DNA of 64,000 bases from Roseibium sp. HPY-6 (GCF_040530035.1 NZ_JBEWCD010000004.1:62001-126000); one strand, 5' to 3'; counted from the first letter of the stretch, positions 52,710 through 62,223 are shown. The notes: generated from the letters alone by a model not told the origin. Program-made: numbers and translations.

Positions 52710-53494
52710 CGGTTCACGATCTCAGGGAATTGCGTAAAGAGCGTCAACTCACGATGCTGCGCGTTGAAAGTCTTGAAGAGGCCGAAGCCGCCTCCAAAGC
52801 TGGAATCGACATGGCATCAGCGCCGGAAGCCCTCGTCGCGCACCGCAGCTTTAGGGACGCGGCCCCCGATCTGTTCACAGTCATTGGAGAGGATTTCTGG
52901 GTCGCAGGCCATGGACACGACTATATACGATGGGCATATAAGGCCTACAGCACGGGCGCGGATGCGGTCTATTGCTGTGCATCACCCAAAACAATCGGCC
53001 TTATGACAGACGACGGCCTGCCTGTTTGCGGGCATCTCGGCCTGATCCCACAGAAGATGACATGGACCGGCGGCTTCAAAGCCGTCGGCAAAGATTTGCC
53101 GACGGCTGAGCTGTTGGTCGATCAGTTGCGTCAACTGGAAACAGCCGGAGCATTTGCAGCAGAAGTCGAGGTTGTCCCAGGCGAAGTTGCGCGTGTATTG
53201 ACGGAAAATACCGATATCCTAATGATATCGATGGGCTCCGGGGACGGGTGTGATGGTCAATATCTGTATACGTGCGATGTCCTTGGGGAGAACACGGGAC
53301 ACGTTCCAAGACACTCCAAGGTGTATCGAAACTTTGCTGCAGAACGACAACGACTGCAGGAGAGTCGAATTGAGGCCTTTAAAGAGTATAGAAGCGACGT
53401 GATTCAGGGCAAATACCCTGAACCCCGCCACGTGGTCGGATCGGATCCTGAAATCTCATTGCAGGTGGTTGAACTTTTGAAGAAAGACCGTTAA
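52688..53494 (+). CDS. PanB-family (ketopantoate hydroxymethyltransferase-like) protein, altered active site
   Basis: A 268-residue TIM-barrel protein of the PanB family. Family motifs retained: PVCGHLGLIPQ (112-122), AGAFAAEVEVVPGE with the catalytic-base Glu161, and GSGDGCDGQYLYTCDVLG. Other site residues differ from PanB by my alignment: the VGDSL Asp is Glu47, the VADLPF Asp region reads IGEDF, and the VKLEGG strand (Lys and Glu) is VYCCAS (Tyr95, Cys97). So it is probably not pantothenate synthesis. It overlaps mocF by 22 bases with its own GAAGGAAG. PanB enzymes join a one-carbon unit from methylene-tetrahydrofolate to a keto acid. Next to an O-demethylase that releases formaldehyde, a one-carbon transfer role is plausible. 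Confidence 0.8.
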   Translation: MFNRASLTVHDLRELRKERQLTMLRVESLEEAEAASKAGIDMASAPEALVAHRSFRDAAPDLFTVIGEDFWVAGHGHDYIRWAYKAYSTGADAVYCCASPKTIGLMTDDGLPVCGHLGLIPQKMTWTGGFKAVGKDLPTAELLVDQLRQLETAGAFAAEVEVVPGEVARVLTENTDILMISMGSGDGCDGQYLYTCDVLGENTGHVPRHSKVYRNFAAERQRLQESRIEAFKEYRSDVIQGKYPEPRHVVGSDPEISLQVVELLKKDR

Positions 53495-53737
53495 AGCCGA
53501 GAGTAAGTTAGTGGGCCTCCCATTTTTTACATGTGTCGATGTCCTGAAACATGGGGAGCACCCAACTGACAAGTCTACCAAAACGATAACAACAACATCG
53601 CTGGTACCTTTTGTCCGTAGTTGTTTCACCGCAATTTTTAGCGCAAAAAATTTCACCAAATTGGCCGAGATTAGTATGGCCTTAACTAAGGCATGATTTT
53701 AATTTCATAGGACATTTCTTTCGGAGATAGCTTTGTC

Positions 53738-55297
53738 ATGCCCAAGTTTTCATTCTTTGGATCAAAGAGCGCCAAAAAAACTAATGAAAACTATGCTGAG
53801 CTTTGGGAGCTATTGAGCCGTTACGCTGGTGTCGGGTTGTGGGACGCAGTGCTTGTAGGTGGTGATCCCATGGCGCCTGAGAGTAAGTGGCGCTGGTCAC
53901 GCGAGTTCAGAAGGCTTCTCGGATTTGGTCCAGACGACTTCAATGGATTTCCTGACATTGTAAGCTCTTGGGCGGACCGTTTGCATCCGGAAGACGTGGA
54001 GCCGACATTTGAAGCGTTTGGTGCATGTCTTTCCGACGCCTCCGGCAGTACCGGCTATGACGTCTCTTATCGCTTGCAAATGAAAAACGGCTCTTATCGT
54101 TGGTTTCGTGCCATTGGTGGTGTCGCTCGCGGGAACTCCGGTGTCGCAGAGCGCGCCTGTGGCGCGTTAATTGACATTCACGCAGAGAAGAATTTCTTGG
54201 AAAGATCTGCTCTTCTAGATCGCTTTTCTGGTGTAGGTCTTTGGGATGCGGTTTTGATGAACGGCGACCCAATGGCTGCGGAAAGCAAATGGCAGTGGTC
54301 AGAAGAGTTCCGGTCGCTTTTGGGCTATGATCCCCATGATGTTGAAGGATTTCCGAATGTGGTTGGGTCTTGGGCCAATCGATTGCACCCTGATGATGTT
54401 GAACCAACCTTTGATGCCTTCGGAGCGTGTTTGAATGACGCATCGGGTGGCACTACTTATGACACGACCTATCGTCTTAAGGTGAAAGACGGCTCCTATC
54501 GCTGGTTCCGAGCAATCGGCGGCGTTTCACGTGGCAACTCCGGGATTGCGGAGCGCGCTTGCGGCTCTCTTATCGATATCCATGAACAAAAAGCCGCCCA
54601 ACTCGAAGCAGAGCGTCAAATGAAACTGCACGAGAAAGTCGGGCACGTTGCTGCATCATTGTCAGCGGAAGTTGGCTCTTCCGCAACCAATGCAGCGCGA
54701 GATGTTCAGGCAATTGCGTCTTCTACCGAAGAGCTCGCCGCATCGATTGCTGACATAGCAAATCGTGTTAAGCAATCTGCAGATGCATCAGCAAAAGCGT
54801 CGAGCAACGCGAGCGAAACAGCTGACATAGTTCAAGCGCTTGGAACGTCCGTAGAAAGAATTGGTGAAGTACTCCAACTCATCGACGGAATTGCAGAACA
54901 GACAAACCTTCTTGCCTTAAATGCCACTATCGAAGCCGCAAGAGCGGGCGAAGCAGGAAAAGGATTTGCTGTTGTAGCCAGCGAAGTAAAGCAGCTCGCA
55001 AGTCAATCTGCTCAAGCAACGCAGGAAATTGCCGGTCAGATAAATGAAATACAGGCTGAAGCAAGCAAAGCAGTGATCGCGATTAAAGATATTACAGAAG
55101 TCACTACATTTGCCCAAGAAATTGCATCGGGCATTTCTGACGCCGTTGCACAGCAAGATGAGGCAACTCAAGAAATCGCTCGAAGCGTACAGCTAGTTTC
55201 GGAGCAAACCAGCCAAGTATCGAGCACAATCGAGATTAAAACAGAAGATATTCAATCAAGCTTAAATGAACTAAGCAGCACAGCGACGGCGAGATAG
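53738..55297 (+). CDS. Soluble methyl-accepting chemotaxis protein with duplicated PAS
   Basis: A 519-residue chemoreceptor without membrane helices. Two PAS_3-like domains (about residues 20-145 and 150-275) are internal duplicates: both contain [22 protein letters not shown] or [14 protein letters not shown] and [11 protein letters not shown]. The MCP signalling region (about 300-515) has the conserved hairpin tip [19 protein letters not shown]. It senses a cytoplasmic or redox/oxygen signal and feeds CheA. No haem-type motif could be assigned. ATG at 53738. Confidence 0.92.
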   Translation: MPKFSFFGSKSAKKTNENYAELWELLSRYAGVGLWDAVLVGGDPMAPESKWRWSREFRRLLGFGPDDFNGFPDIVSSWADRLHPEDVEPTFEAFGACLSDASGSTGYDVSYRLQMKNGSYRWFRAIGGVARGNSGVAERACGALIDIHAEKNFLERSALLDRFSGVGLWDAVLMNGDPMAAESKWQWSEEFRSLLGYDPHDVEGFPNVVGSWANRLHPDDVEPTFDAFGACLNDASGGTTYDTTYRLKVKDGSYRWFRAIGGVSRGNSGIAERACGSLIDIHEQKAAQLEAERQMKLHEKVGHVAASLSAEVGSSATNAARDVQAIASSTEELAASIADIANRVKQSADASAKASSNASETADIVQALGTSVERIGEVLQLIDGIAEQTNLLALNATIEAARAGEAGKGFAVVASEVKQLASQSAQATQEIAGQINEIQAEASKAVIAIKDITEVTTFAQEIASGISDAVAQQDEATQEIARSVQLVSEQTSQVSSTIEIKTEDIQSSLNELSSTATAR

Positions 55298-56029
55298 GTT
55301 TAATAGGCTACGACCAGCTCTCCTGAATGACCGCGTTTTGCGTTAGAATTGTCCGCAATAATTCTCCTCGCTGGAACGGAGTAGAATGGGGAATTTGAGC
55401 AGGAAAGCGTCCGGATGAAGAAGTCTGTCGTGAACTTATCGCTCGACAAGGAGATGCTTCAGAACGTCGTCAACCGAAGTGTATGGTCCACCCTTTCATT
55501 GTAAGGACCTTTTATGGTGGCGACGCAGTGTATGTAAATGCATCCATCCTCTCACGCGTGGGCTTGTTTACTGATGCCCATGAGCGTTGGCTTTACTCCA
55601 GTGGAACATTGTTTAGGTACAAGTCCGAGCCACTATGAACGCGATGCATCACCTGTTGTACGACTTGATGGGCTTCATTGACCCCGACAAATCGCATCTT
55701 TGTCCCTGAAGTATCAGTCCGGTGTGACTGTTCTACCGGGGTTCGCTAATGAGGGATAGTGTCCGCCTAAGTTAATTGGACACTACGAGACCAAGATTAG
55801 CGAAGCGGCGTAAACGCAGCAAGTAGTCGCACGACGAGAAGCGCATGATCTGTGAGCAGACGTGTTTGCCAGGTGTTTCAGTGGTTCAGGTCGCGCGGCG
55901 GTAGGACGTAAACCCGAACCAGGTTTTCAACTGACTGAAAGGTCCGAGGCTGACACCAAACCCTAAGATCAGAACCAGACCTATTCTTGCCGATCGAGGT
56001 CGTGTAGCCTGTTAGCGCTGAGACGTTTT
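55298..56029. other. Gene-poor mobile-element graveyard
   Basis: No intact gene in about 730 bases. It contains a short IS3 OrfA fragment (see separate entry) and a 7-bp inverted repeat AGTGTCC/GGACACT at 55758-55784 that could be an element end. The rest is unassigned. Confidence 0.5.
55414..55480 (+). pseudogene. IS3 OrfA C-terminal scrap
   Basis: Translated VVNLSLDKEMLQNVVNR closely follows the end of IS3-family OrfA proteins (…VAxLSLDKxMLQDV…). Only about 20 codons survive. Confidence 0.5.
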
Positions 56030-57405
56030 GCGATGCTGCGCATGGCGAAATGGTCTTTGAATTGGTGGGCAGTCACCGTCTTCGGATTACCGGTTGCTAT
56101 GACCCCGATGCACTGGCCTAGTCGATCGGGCAGCTGAGCACATGATCCCAGTTCCCGCTCAAACCAAGGTCAGGCTTGCCGCCGAGGTCACTGACAAGCA
56201 CAAAGGCTTCAACGGCCTGTCCGCCTTGGCTGAGAAGGTTCTTCGCGAAAATCCTTTTTCCAGCCATCTCTTTGTGTTTCGTGGTCGCCCGGCCGATCTG
56301 CTGAAGATTGCGTGGAGGAATGGCCAGAGTGCGAGCCTATTCTCAAAACGTCTTGAGAAAGGTCGGTTCGTGTGGCCGTCGCCCGCCGATGGCAAAGTTT
56401 CCGTCAACCCGGCGCAGCTCTCGATGTTGTTAGGGGGATCAATTGGCGGATGCCGAACCGGGCATCGCGACCGCTGACAGTGGGTAACATCTCTGCAAAT
56501 CCAGCGCCAGAGGATTCACATCGCAAAGCTGATCGGGTATACACCGGGCCATGCTGGACGAACCCAAATCGCTGCCCTCTGATCCCGCTGAACTGCGTGT
56601 CACGGCGGAAGGTCTGGCCGAGTTGACCAAAGCGCAGGCCCTTAAAATCGCCAAGCTTGAAGATCAGCTTTCGGTTCATCGTCGTTACTGTTCTGACGCA
56701 ACGTCCGCGACCGCCGATCAGCTCGCACTGGAACACCGCTTGGAGGAAGAGGAAACGGCGGCAGCGCAGATTACCCCTCCAGATAGTGAGGGTATTGCCG
56801 AGAAGAAGGCCAAGCCCTTACCCCCCAAAACTGCCACGCTTCGAAGAAGTGCTGTCGCAGGGTCAGGAATGCACCTGTGGGGGGTAAGCTTAGCAAAACT
56901 GACGAGGATGTAACGGAAGAGTTGGACTACATCCCCGGAGGCTTCATCATGAACCGTATCTCGCGCCCCCGCTTGGCCTGCAGTGGTTGCGAGACGATAT
57001 GCCAATCACCTCTGGCCGAGGCCATTGGCCGACATGTTCGCGCCGGACAGGCCATCTTCGCGTATGATACGCCCACCAAGATGCAGGTGAAGGGCAAATG
57101 CGCGACGGCACGCATCTGGACCTACGTTCGGGATGAACGGCCATGGGGTGGCGATGATCCGCCCGCCGCATGGTAACGGTTCAGCACCGACCGCGAAGGC
57201 AAACACGCCGACGGTTACTCCGGATTCAACCAGCTCTATAAGTCCGGCAAAATCCAGGGAGTCGCCTGTATGGCGAATGTGCGGTGGAAGTTCGCAGATA
57301 TCTTCAAGGCCAGCGGGCTGGAAGTTGCCGAAGAAGCGATCAATCGGATCGAGGAGCTAATTCCAAGGCGACAGGAAGAACGGAGTAAGAAGTAGTCGAT
57401 GTCAG
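56030..57405 (+). mobile_element. IS66-family element remnant (tnpA end, tnpB, tnpC)
   Basis: The order of an IS66 element is preserved, but every gene is broken. A possible tnpA C-terminus is at about 56041-56135 (LVGSHRLRITG). tnpB at 56142 ([43 protein letters not shown]) has a one-base insertion in a G-run near 56430; the other frame continues [14 protein letters not shown]. tnpC starts at 56551 (MLDEPKSLPSDPAELR, KLEDQL, DQLALEHRLEEEE), with a frame change near 56830 to RFEEVLSQGQECTCGG and another at about 56885 into the 503-bp segment shared with 18006-18508. Confidence 0.88.
56903..57405 (+). repeat. 503-bp direct repeat, copy 2 (IS66 tnpC remnant)
   Basis: Identical by eye, base for base, to 18006-18508 (offset 38,897 bp, same orientation). 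It includes the same internal deletion and the same in-frame stop after PPAAW. Here it is continuous with the upstream tnpB/tnpC remnant, so this copy looks like the parent. Confidence 0.92.
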
Positions 57406-57708
57406 TTAGGGCATATCGCATGATCGGAGCTCCTTCATGGAGCTTGAATCACACTATCTGTCCTTCGTTCAATGTCTGCTTCGTTGCTAGAACCAGACCC
57501 TGTTCTCTCCGACCGGATCGTCTCAAGATGACACGAAGCCGCCATTCGATGCCGTTGGTACGAAGTAACGCTCAGCGAGACTGAGCGCTCTTTCGCTGCA
57601 ATTTCACCAAGGTCTGCTCTAGCGACGGACAGATCCAAACGCGTTACCTTGCAAGTTTGTCAGCCCGATGTTTCGGCGACACATTTAAGTCGATATCAGG
57701 AACGAACT
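57406..57708. other. Spacer with no gene recognised
   Basis: Between the IS66 remnant and the DLH-type hydrolase. Short frames exist, but none has a ribosome site or a known motif. Confidence 0.4.
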
Positions 57709-58266
57709 TCAAAGGTCTCTTAGAAATGATTGCACGCGACCTAGGCACGTTTCTGCGGCGTCGGCATCGTAGTCTAACAAGTTGCGATCCAAGAAATAGT
57801 GACCAACGCCCTTGTATCGGAACATGTCGCAGGCGGTCATTTCGTCGGCCAGCCAGCCTTCGAAGAACACTTCATCATCAAACGGGTCAGGCTGCGCGAT
57901 ATGTGCTTGAACCGGCAAACCGGCCTTAGGCGGTTTTGCCCACGGCGCAACGCCTGCAAAGAGTAGTGCGCCTTTCATATCTGGTCTCGACGCCGAAAGC
58001 TGCCCGACCAGGAACGCACCAAAAGACACGCCGGCCAGAACAGCGGTGGTGGGGGCGATCTTCAACGCCTCAAGTGCACGTTTCCGAATGAGCTTGTCGC
58101 CTACCGCTTCTTTAAGCACGAAACCATCCTCGTAGGCCTCAGTTGTCTGACCGCCAAAGAGGTCCGGCAACGACACGATATGACCGTCCGCTTCAATTGC
58201 TGCTGCGATCTCGCGTTCCGCGGATCTCAGTCCAAGAATGGAATGAAAAAGCACTACGTGAACCAT
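57709..58266 (-). CDS. Dienelactone-hydrolase-family alpha/beta hydrolase
   Basis: A 185-residue short DLH-type hydrolase. Early strand VVLFHSILGLR, nucleophile elbow GVSFGA (Ser in place of the DLH Cys), Asp region QPDPFDDE, and catalytic His in GVGHYFLDR. ATG behind AGGAGG. Divergent from the ArsR gene across 133 bp. Substrate unknown. Confidence 0.85.
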   Translation of the reverse strand: MVHVVLFHSILGLRSAEREIAAAIEADGHIVSLPDLFGGQTTEAYEDGFVLKEAVGDKLIRKRALEALKIAPTTAVLAGVSFGAFLVGQLSASRPDMKGALLFAGVAPWAKPPKAGLPVQAHIAQPDPFDDEVFFEGWLADEMTACDMFRYKGVGHYFLDRNLLDYDADAAETCLGRVQSFLRDL

Positions 58267-58399
58267 ATTGGTCCTCCTCGATTTTCACGAGCCTGCGGCA
58301 GGGCATCACATGATCTGAACGGGCACAGGTGCGAAGCTATCACAGATTGCGGTTTAATTCCTTTCTTGCTATATAGCGAAGTTCAAATATAATAAAAGC

Positions 58400-58732
58400 A
58401 TGGAAACACTAGATACAGTCTTCAAGGCTCTCTCTGACCCTACCCGGCGCGCAATCTTGGCGCGCTTGGCCCACGGTGAAGCTACTGTCGATCAAATCAG
58501 CGAACCTTTCGAGATGTCGCAACCCTCGATTTCCAGGCACCTCAAGGTGTTGGAAACGGCCGGCCTGATCTCGTCACGCGTCGAAGGCACTGCGCGACCA
58601 AGAAAGATCGAGGCGAAACCATTCATGGCCATCAGCGATTGGCTGGAACAATACCAAACCGTCTGGGAAGCAAACTTCGCACGACTTGACACTTTGCTTT
58701 CTGAGCTTGTCGAGAAGGAGGCCGATCACTGA
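58400..58732 (+). CDS. ArsR-family HTH regulator
   Basis: A 110-residue winged-helix regulator: LSDPTRRAILARLAHGEATVDQISEPFEMSQPSISRHLKVLE is the standard ArsR fold, with no metal-binding Cys motif. It is paired with the AHSA1-type gene 11 bases downstream, a very common couple in which the regulator controls both. Confidence 0.92.
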   Translation: METLDTVFKALSDPTRRAILARLAHGEATVDQISEPFEMSQPSISRHLKVLETAGLISSRVEGTARPRKIEAKPFMAISDWLEQYQTVWEANFARLDTLLSELVEKEADH

Positions 58733-58743
58733 AACCGCTAAAG

Positions 58744-59199
58744 ATGATCACTCCGACCGAAACGACAATCGAGATCATCCGCAGTTTCGCAGCTCCGAAA
58801 CACCTTGTGTGGCGCGCGCATGTCGAGCCTGATCTTGTACGACAGTGGTTGACTGGTCCCCAGGGTCATACGATGCCTGAATGCGACATCGACCTGCGCG
58901 TCGGAGGGGCTTATCGCTATGTCTGGGAATGGCCCGATGGTCGAATGAGCGCCAACGGTATCTATCGCGAGATTGTGGATGGTCATCGAATCGTGTGCAC
59001 AGAGGTCTTCGACTTCGTACCGGATAGCCAGACACTCGTCGAACAGACCTTCACAGAGGACAACGGACACACGACCGTCACGATGCTGCTGCACTATGAA
59101 AGCAAGGAAACGCGCGATCTCGTGCTGCAATCACCGATGGATGAAGGTCTTGAGGCAAGCTACACTAAACTCGACGTGATGCTGCCTGAGACTGTTTGA
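58744..59199 (+). CDS. SRPBCC / AHSA1-type ligand-binding protein
   Basis: A 151-residue START-like (Aha1 C-terminal, SRPBCC) protein: IIRSFAAPKHLVWRAHVEPDLVRQWL, RVGGAYRY, and a long C-terminal helix (MDEGLEASYTKLD). It probably binds a small hydrophobic ligand. Transcribed with the ArsR regulator; AlkD follows after 15 bases. Confidence 0.9.
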   Translation: MITPTETTIEIIRSFAAPKHLVWRAHVEPDLVRQWLTGPQGHTMPECDIDLRVGGAYRYVWEWPDGRMSANGIYREIVDGHRIVCTEVFDFVPDSQTLVEQTFTEDNGHTTVTMLLHYESKETRDLVLQSPMDEGLEASYTKLDVMLPETV

Positions 59200-59214
59200 G
59201 GTTGTCGGTTTGAC

Positions 59215-59916
59215 ATGAGGGCTTCAGATGTCATCGCAGCGCTGGAGGAAGTGGCGGACAGCGCCAAGATCGACTATGTCGCCAAATTCTTCCGAGGAGA
59301 CGACCCGGACACCCAGATTATGGGTGTTCCGATGCCCAAAGTATTTCCAATTGCGAAGGCGTACACCGATTTGCCGCTCACGGAAGTCGACGCGCTTTTG
59401 GATGACCCTCGCTACGAGGTCCGTATGGCGGCGGTCTCCGTCATGGATTTTCAGGCCCGAAAGAAGCGGTTGCCCGATGAAAACCGTAAAGCCCTGTTTG
59501 ATCTCTACCTTCGTCGTCACGACCGGTTGAACAATTGGGACTTCGTGGATCGTGCCGCGCCGCATGTCATAGGAGGATACCTGCTCGACAAGGACCGGTC
59601 ATTGCTTGACCGCTTGGCCCGATCCAAGAACCCACACGAGCGCCGCACAGCAATCGTCAGCACATTTGCCTTTATTCGCAGAGGGGATGTGTCTGATACC
59701 TTTCGCATCGCTGGACTACTCGTCGACGACGAAAACACGTATGTGCAAAAGGCCATTGGGTCTTGGACACGAGAGGCCGGAAAGAAAGACCCGGCCGCGT
59801 TGATGGCGTTCCTTGAAAAGTACAAAGATCGGTTGCCGAGAACAACGATGACCATCGCAGCCAAGCACCTGACGATTGAGCATCGGGTGTCCTTGGGAAT
59901 GAAAGCTCGGAGATAG
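59215..59916 (+). CDS. DNA alkylation repair glycosylase, AlkD family
   Basis: A 233-residue all-helical HEAT-like-repeat protein of the AlkC/AlkD group: FFRGDDPDTQIMGVPMPKVF, YEVRMAAVSVMDF, NNWDFVDRAAPHVIG, with the conserved W and D residues around the DNA pocket, and FLEKYKDRLPRTTMTIAAKHL at the end. Removes positively charged alkylated bases such as 3-methyladenine. Probably the third gene of the ArsR operon. Confidence 0.88.
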   Translation: MRASDVIAALEEVADSAKIDYVAKFFRGDDPDTQIMGVPMPKVFPIAKAYTDLPLTEVDALLDDPRYEVRMAAVSVMDFQARKKRLPDENRKALFDLYLRRHDRLNNWDFVDRAAPHVIGGYLLDKDRSLLDRLARSKNPHERRTAIVSTFAFIRRGDVSDTFRIAGLLVDDENTYVQKAIGSWTREAGKKDPAALMAFLEKYKDRLPRTTMTIAAKHLTIEHRVSLGMKARR

Positions 59917-59920
59917 AGCA

Positions 59921-60346
59921 TTGCCCTCCAAGTCTTCAGAACGGGTCATCAGGTTTGTCGATGCCTTACCCTTGTGCAGTGACATGCGCGTCCTTGAAAT
60001 CGGATGCGGGCCCGGAGTTGCGGCTCGGGAGGTTGCACGGCGAGTCGGCGGCGGATTTGTGCTCGGCATTGATCGCTCCGAAAAGGCGATATCAACGGCG
60101 CGTCGCTTATCAGTCGAAGAAATCACTTCGGGGCATCTGGGGTTCAGAGTGAGTGCGATCGAGGCGTTCGAGCGCGGAGACAACGAGCCACGTTTTGATC
60201 TTTGCTTTGCAATGCGAGTAGGTGCGTTCGACGGACGTCATCCCGAAATCGGAGCTCAGGCAATGGTCCGGATAAAGTCGTCCCTGCGTACCGGCGGACG
60301 CTTCTTCATCGACACAGGAGATCCACTGAAGGAAGTAGATCTGTGA
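59921..60346 (+). CDS. SAM-dependent methyltransferase, small
   Basis: A 141-residue class I methyltransferase: motif I VLEIGCGPGVAAREVARR, acidic residue in LGIDRSEKA, later FDLCFAMRVG and GGRFFID. Starts with TTG at 59921, 4 bases after the AlkD stop. Shorter than usual at the C-terminus. Substrate unknown. Confidence 0.78.
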   Translation: MPSKSSERVIRFVDALPLCSDMRVLEIGCGPGVAAREVARRVGGGFVLGIDRSEKAISTARRLSVEEITSGHLGFRVSAIEAFERGDNEPRFDLCFAMRVGAFDGRHPEIGAQAMVRIKSSLRTGGRFFIDTGDPLKEVDL

Positions 60347-60420
60347 TCCCGTTTTCTGGCCTAAGTGCTTTTGAGTGTGACTATTCTGCCAATCGCCGCG
60401 CATCCGACTGATCGAGCGCG

Positions 60421-61041
60421 TTAACGTTCATTTGCTCCTTTGCCGTCGATGATATTGTCGCGGAACTTCTTGATTCGACTGATCCGTGTATCCGATTTCT
60501 TTGCACCGTTCAGGCTAATGACATAGCTCTTCTGCCGTCCACGCGTCAGAGCGTGGAATGCTTCGGAAAGCTCAGGATCGGTGTCGAGCACATCAACCAG
60601 CTCCTCGGGAAGGTTTAGCTCGCTGTCATCCTTCGGAGGCTTTTTACCCGCTTCGGCAAAGTCCTTTGCTTCGTTCAGGTACGCGAAGACAACACTTTCA
60701 ATTTCTGCTGGACCTTCGTTCGATGTGAAGCGGATCATGTCAGCATGTTGGGTGTTTGGTCCCTGCTTTTCCAATACGCCTGCGGGGTCTGCGAGCAGTG
60801 CTGCATTGAAGAAGCTGAGACGAAAATTGTGCCGAAATGCCCCAATGATTACAATGTTGCGATCCGCGTGCATGTAGCAGGGGTGACCCCATTTGACTGT
60901 CTCTTTCAGACCGGCCCGGAGGCAGATAGCGCGCAGTTTTGCGAGACCTTCTTTCCAAGCCTTTGTTGAACACGTTGAGGTATCGAAGCGCTCACACCGT
61001 CCGCAGCCCTTCTCAAAATAGTCTTCGATATCTGAGATCAT
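60421..61041 (-). CDS. YdeI/OmpD-associated-family protein (DUF1801-like)
   Basis: A 206-residue protein: N-terminal DUF1801-type domain (LRAICLRAGLKETVKWGHPCYMH, IVIIGAFRHNFRLSFFNAALL), linker, and the C-terminal YdeI-like region (LPEELVDVLDTDPELSEAFHALTRGRQKSYVISLNGAKKSDTRISRI). Linked to envelope and polymyxin stress in enterobacteria. Start ATG at 61041 or 61044; an earlier in-frame codon (61101) adds an unlikely leader. Convergent with the methyltransferase gene. Confidence 0.82.
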   Translation of the reverse strand: MISDIEDYFEKGCGRCERFDTSTCSTKAWKEGLAKLRAICLRAGLKETVKWGHPCYMHADRNIVIIGAFRHNFRLSFFNAALLADPAGVLEKQGPNTQHADMIRFTSNEGPAEIESVVFAYLNEAKDFAEAGKKPPKDDSELNLPEELVDVLDTDPELSEAFHALTRGRQKSYVISLNGAKKSDTRISRIKKFRDNIIDGKGANER

Positions 61042-61272
61042 CATCCACAAAGCATACCACAAACTACGTCCATACAGGCCGTCGTTCGCTGCACCCTCCA
61101 AAAGAAGAGCGGACTTACCCGACTATTGGAGACAGACAAGCTCCTGCATCTAGGTTAGCCTAGTTCAGGTGAGCGCGGTTTTACGCGGCAGCCGACCCTG
61201 GCCCGAGTCAAGTGCGGATCGATTTGCACCGACAACATTCAAAAACCGTGCAAATTTTGATACAGTCACCGC

Positions 61273-62016
61273 ATGGATTCAGGGATGACACGAAGGTCAG
61301 TTGTCGCGCAGTTGGGCGCGGTCACCTCGCTGTTGAGCATCGGCAGCAGCACGTCCGCATTCGCAGGGTCGGCCGGTCGCGAAATCGAGCGTCTGGTTTC
61401 AAGGATTGACGAGCTATCGGGGTCACTGCGCGGTGCCCGGATGTCGATAGACGACTGGCGGTCCGGCATTGGTGAATTGCTGTCCGCAGTGCCCGAGACG
61501 GACCTCATGCAAGGGATAGATTTCGATCGCCTTGCGTCCAGAATCGGTTTTGCTGATCTGGGTGTCTCAACAGCTCGGATCGATTTTGGGACCCATGAGG
61601 CCAAAACATTGCATTTCCTGCCGAAGCTGTTCGCGGTCGATACGGGCAGGTCTATCATTCCGCACGGACATTCGAACATGGTCTCGGCCCATCTGCCACT
61701 GACAGGGAGATTTCGGCTGCGCCAGTACGACCAGGTGTCACGCGATGAACGCACCTTGAGCGTTCGACCAACAGTAGATCGGCTGATCCGTGCGGGCGAT
61801 CTGTCCTCCATCGGTGAGGATGACGACAACGTGCACTGGTTCATCGCGGAAGAGCCGTCTTACACATTCGACGTCATTGTAACTGGCCTAGATGACAGGG
61901 CTGAACAACCTTACGAGATTTTCAATATCGACATGGAAACCGCAAAGCGCACCACGGACGGATTGCTCCGTGTACCCCGCATGTCTGTGTCCGACGCCCT
62001 GAGCAAGTACGGCTAA
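61273..62016 (+). CDS. Tat-exported cupin-like protein
   Basis: A 247-residue protein with a twin-arginine signal (MTRRSVVAQLGAV, cleavage near AFAGS). A helical stretch is followed by a cupin-like core: IIPHGHSN with an H-x-H, and DDNVHWF for the second metal site. Distant resemblance to cysteine-dioxygenase-type cupins; the motif-1 Glu is not evident. Tat export suggests it folds with its metal before leaving the cytoplasm. Function unknown. Confidence 0.7.
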   Translation: MDSGMTRRSVVAQLGAVTSLLSIGSSTSAFAGSAGREIERLVSRIDELSGSLRGARMSIDDWRSGIGELLSAVPETDLMQGIDFDRLASRIGFADLGVSTARIDFGTHEAKTLHFLPKLFAVDTGRSIIPHGHSNMVSAHLPLTGRFRLRQYDQVSRDERTLSVRPTVDRLIRAGDLSSIGEDDDNVHWFIAEEPSYTFDVIVTGLDDRAEQPYEIFNIDMETAKRTTDGLLRVPRMSVSDALSKYG

Positions 62017-62223
62017 AGCCCACAAGTCGATGCTCGAACCGGCATCATGGCGAACTCGTACAGCTTCTTGATACAACGTGCCGGCCCTATCGCAATTCCG
62101 CGCAGCATGCTGCAGTCGAGGTATGGGCCGAAGCGGTGTTCATCCATTCGTTTGCCGGCATCGGCTTAAACCGATGCCGTCGCTTGCCGTCCAAGGTCTC
62201 AGCGTCAACACTCAGTCAAGTCA

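Noticed and set aside
53511-53696. 61-codon frame between the PanB-like and chemoreceptor genes
   Set aside because: No ribosome site, no domain, and it runs through a terminator-like GCCTTA/TAAGGC stem at 53679-53692.
55758-55784. AGTGTCC/GGACACT inverted repeat as an insertion-sequence end
   Set aside because: Arms are only 7 bp and no adjoining transposase reading frame or target duplication could be found.
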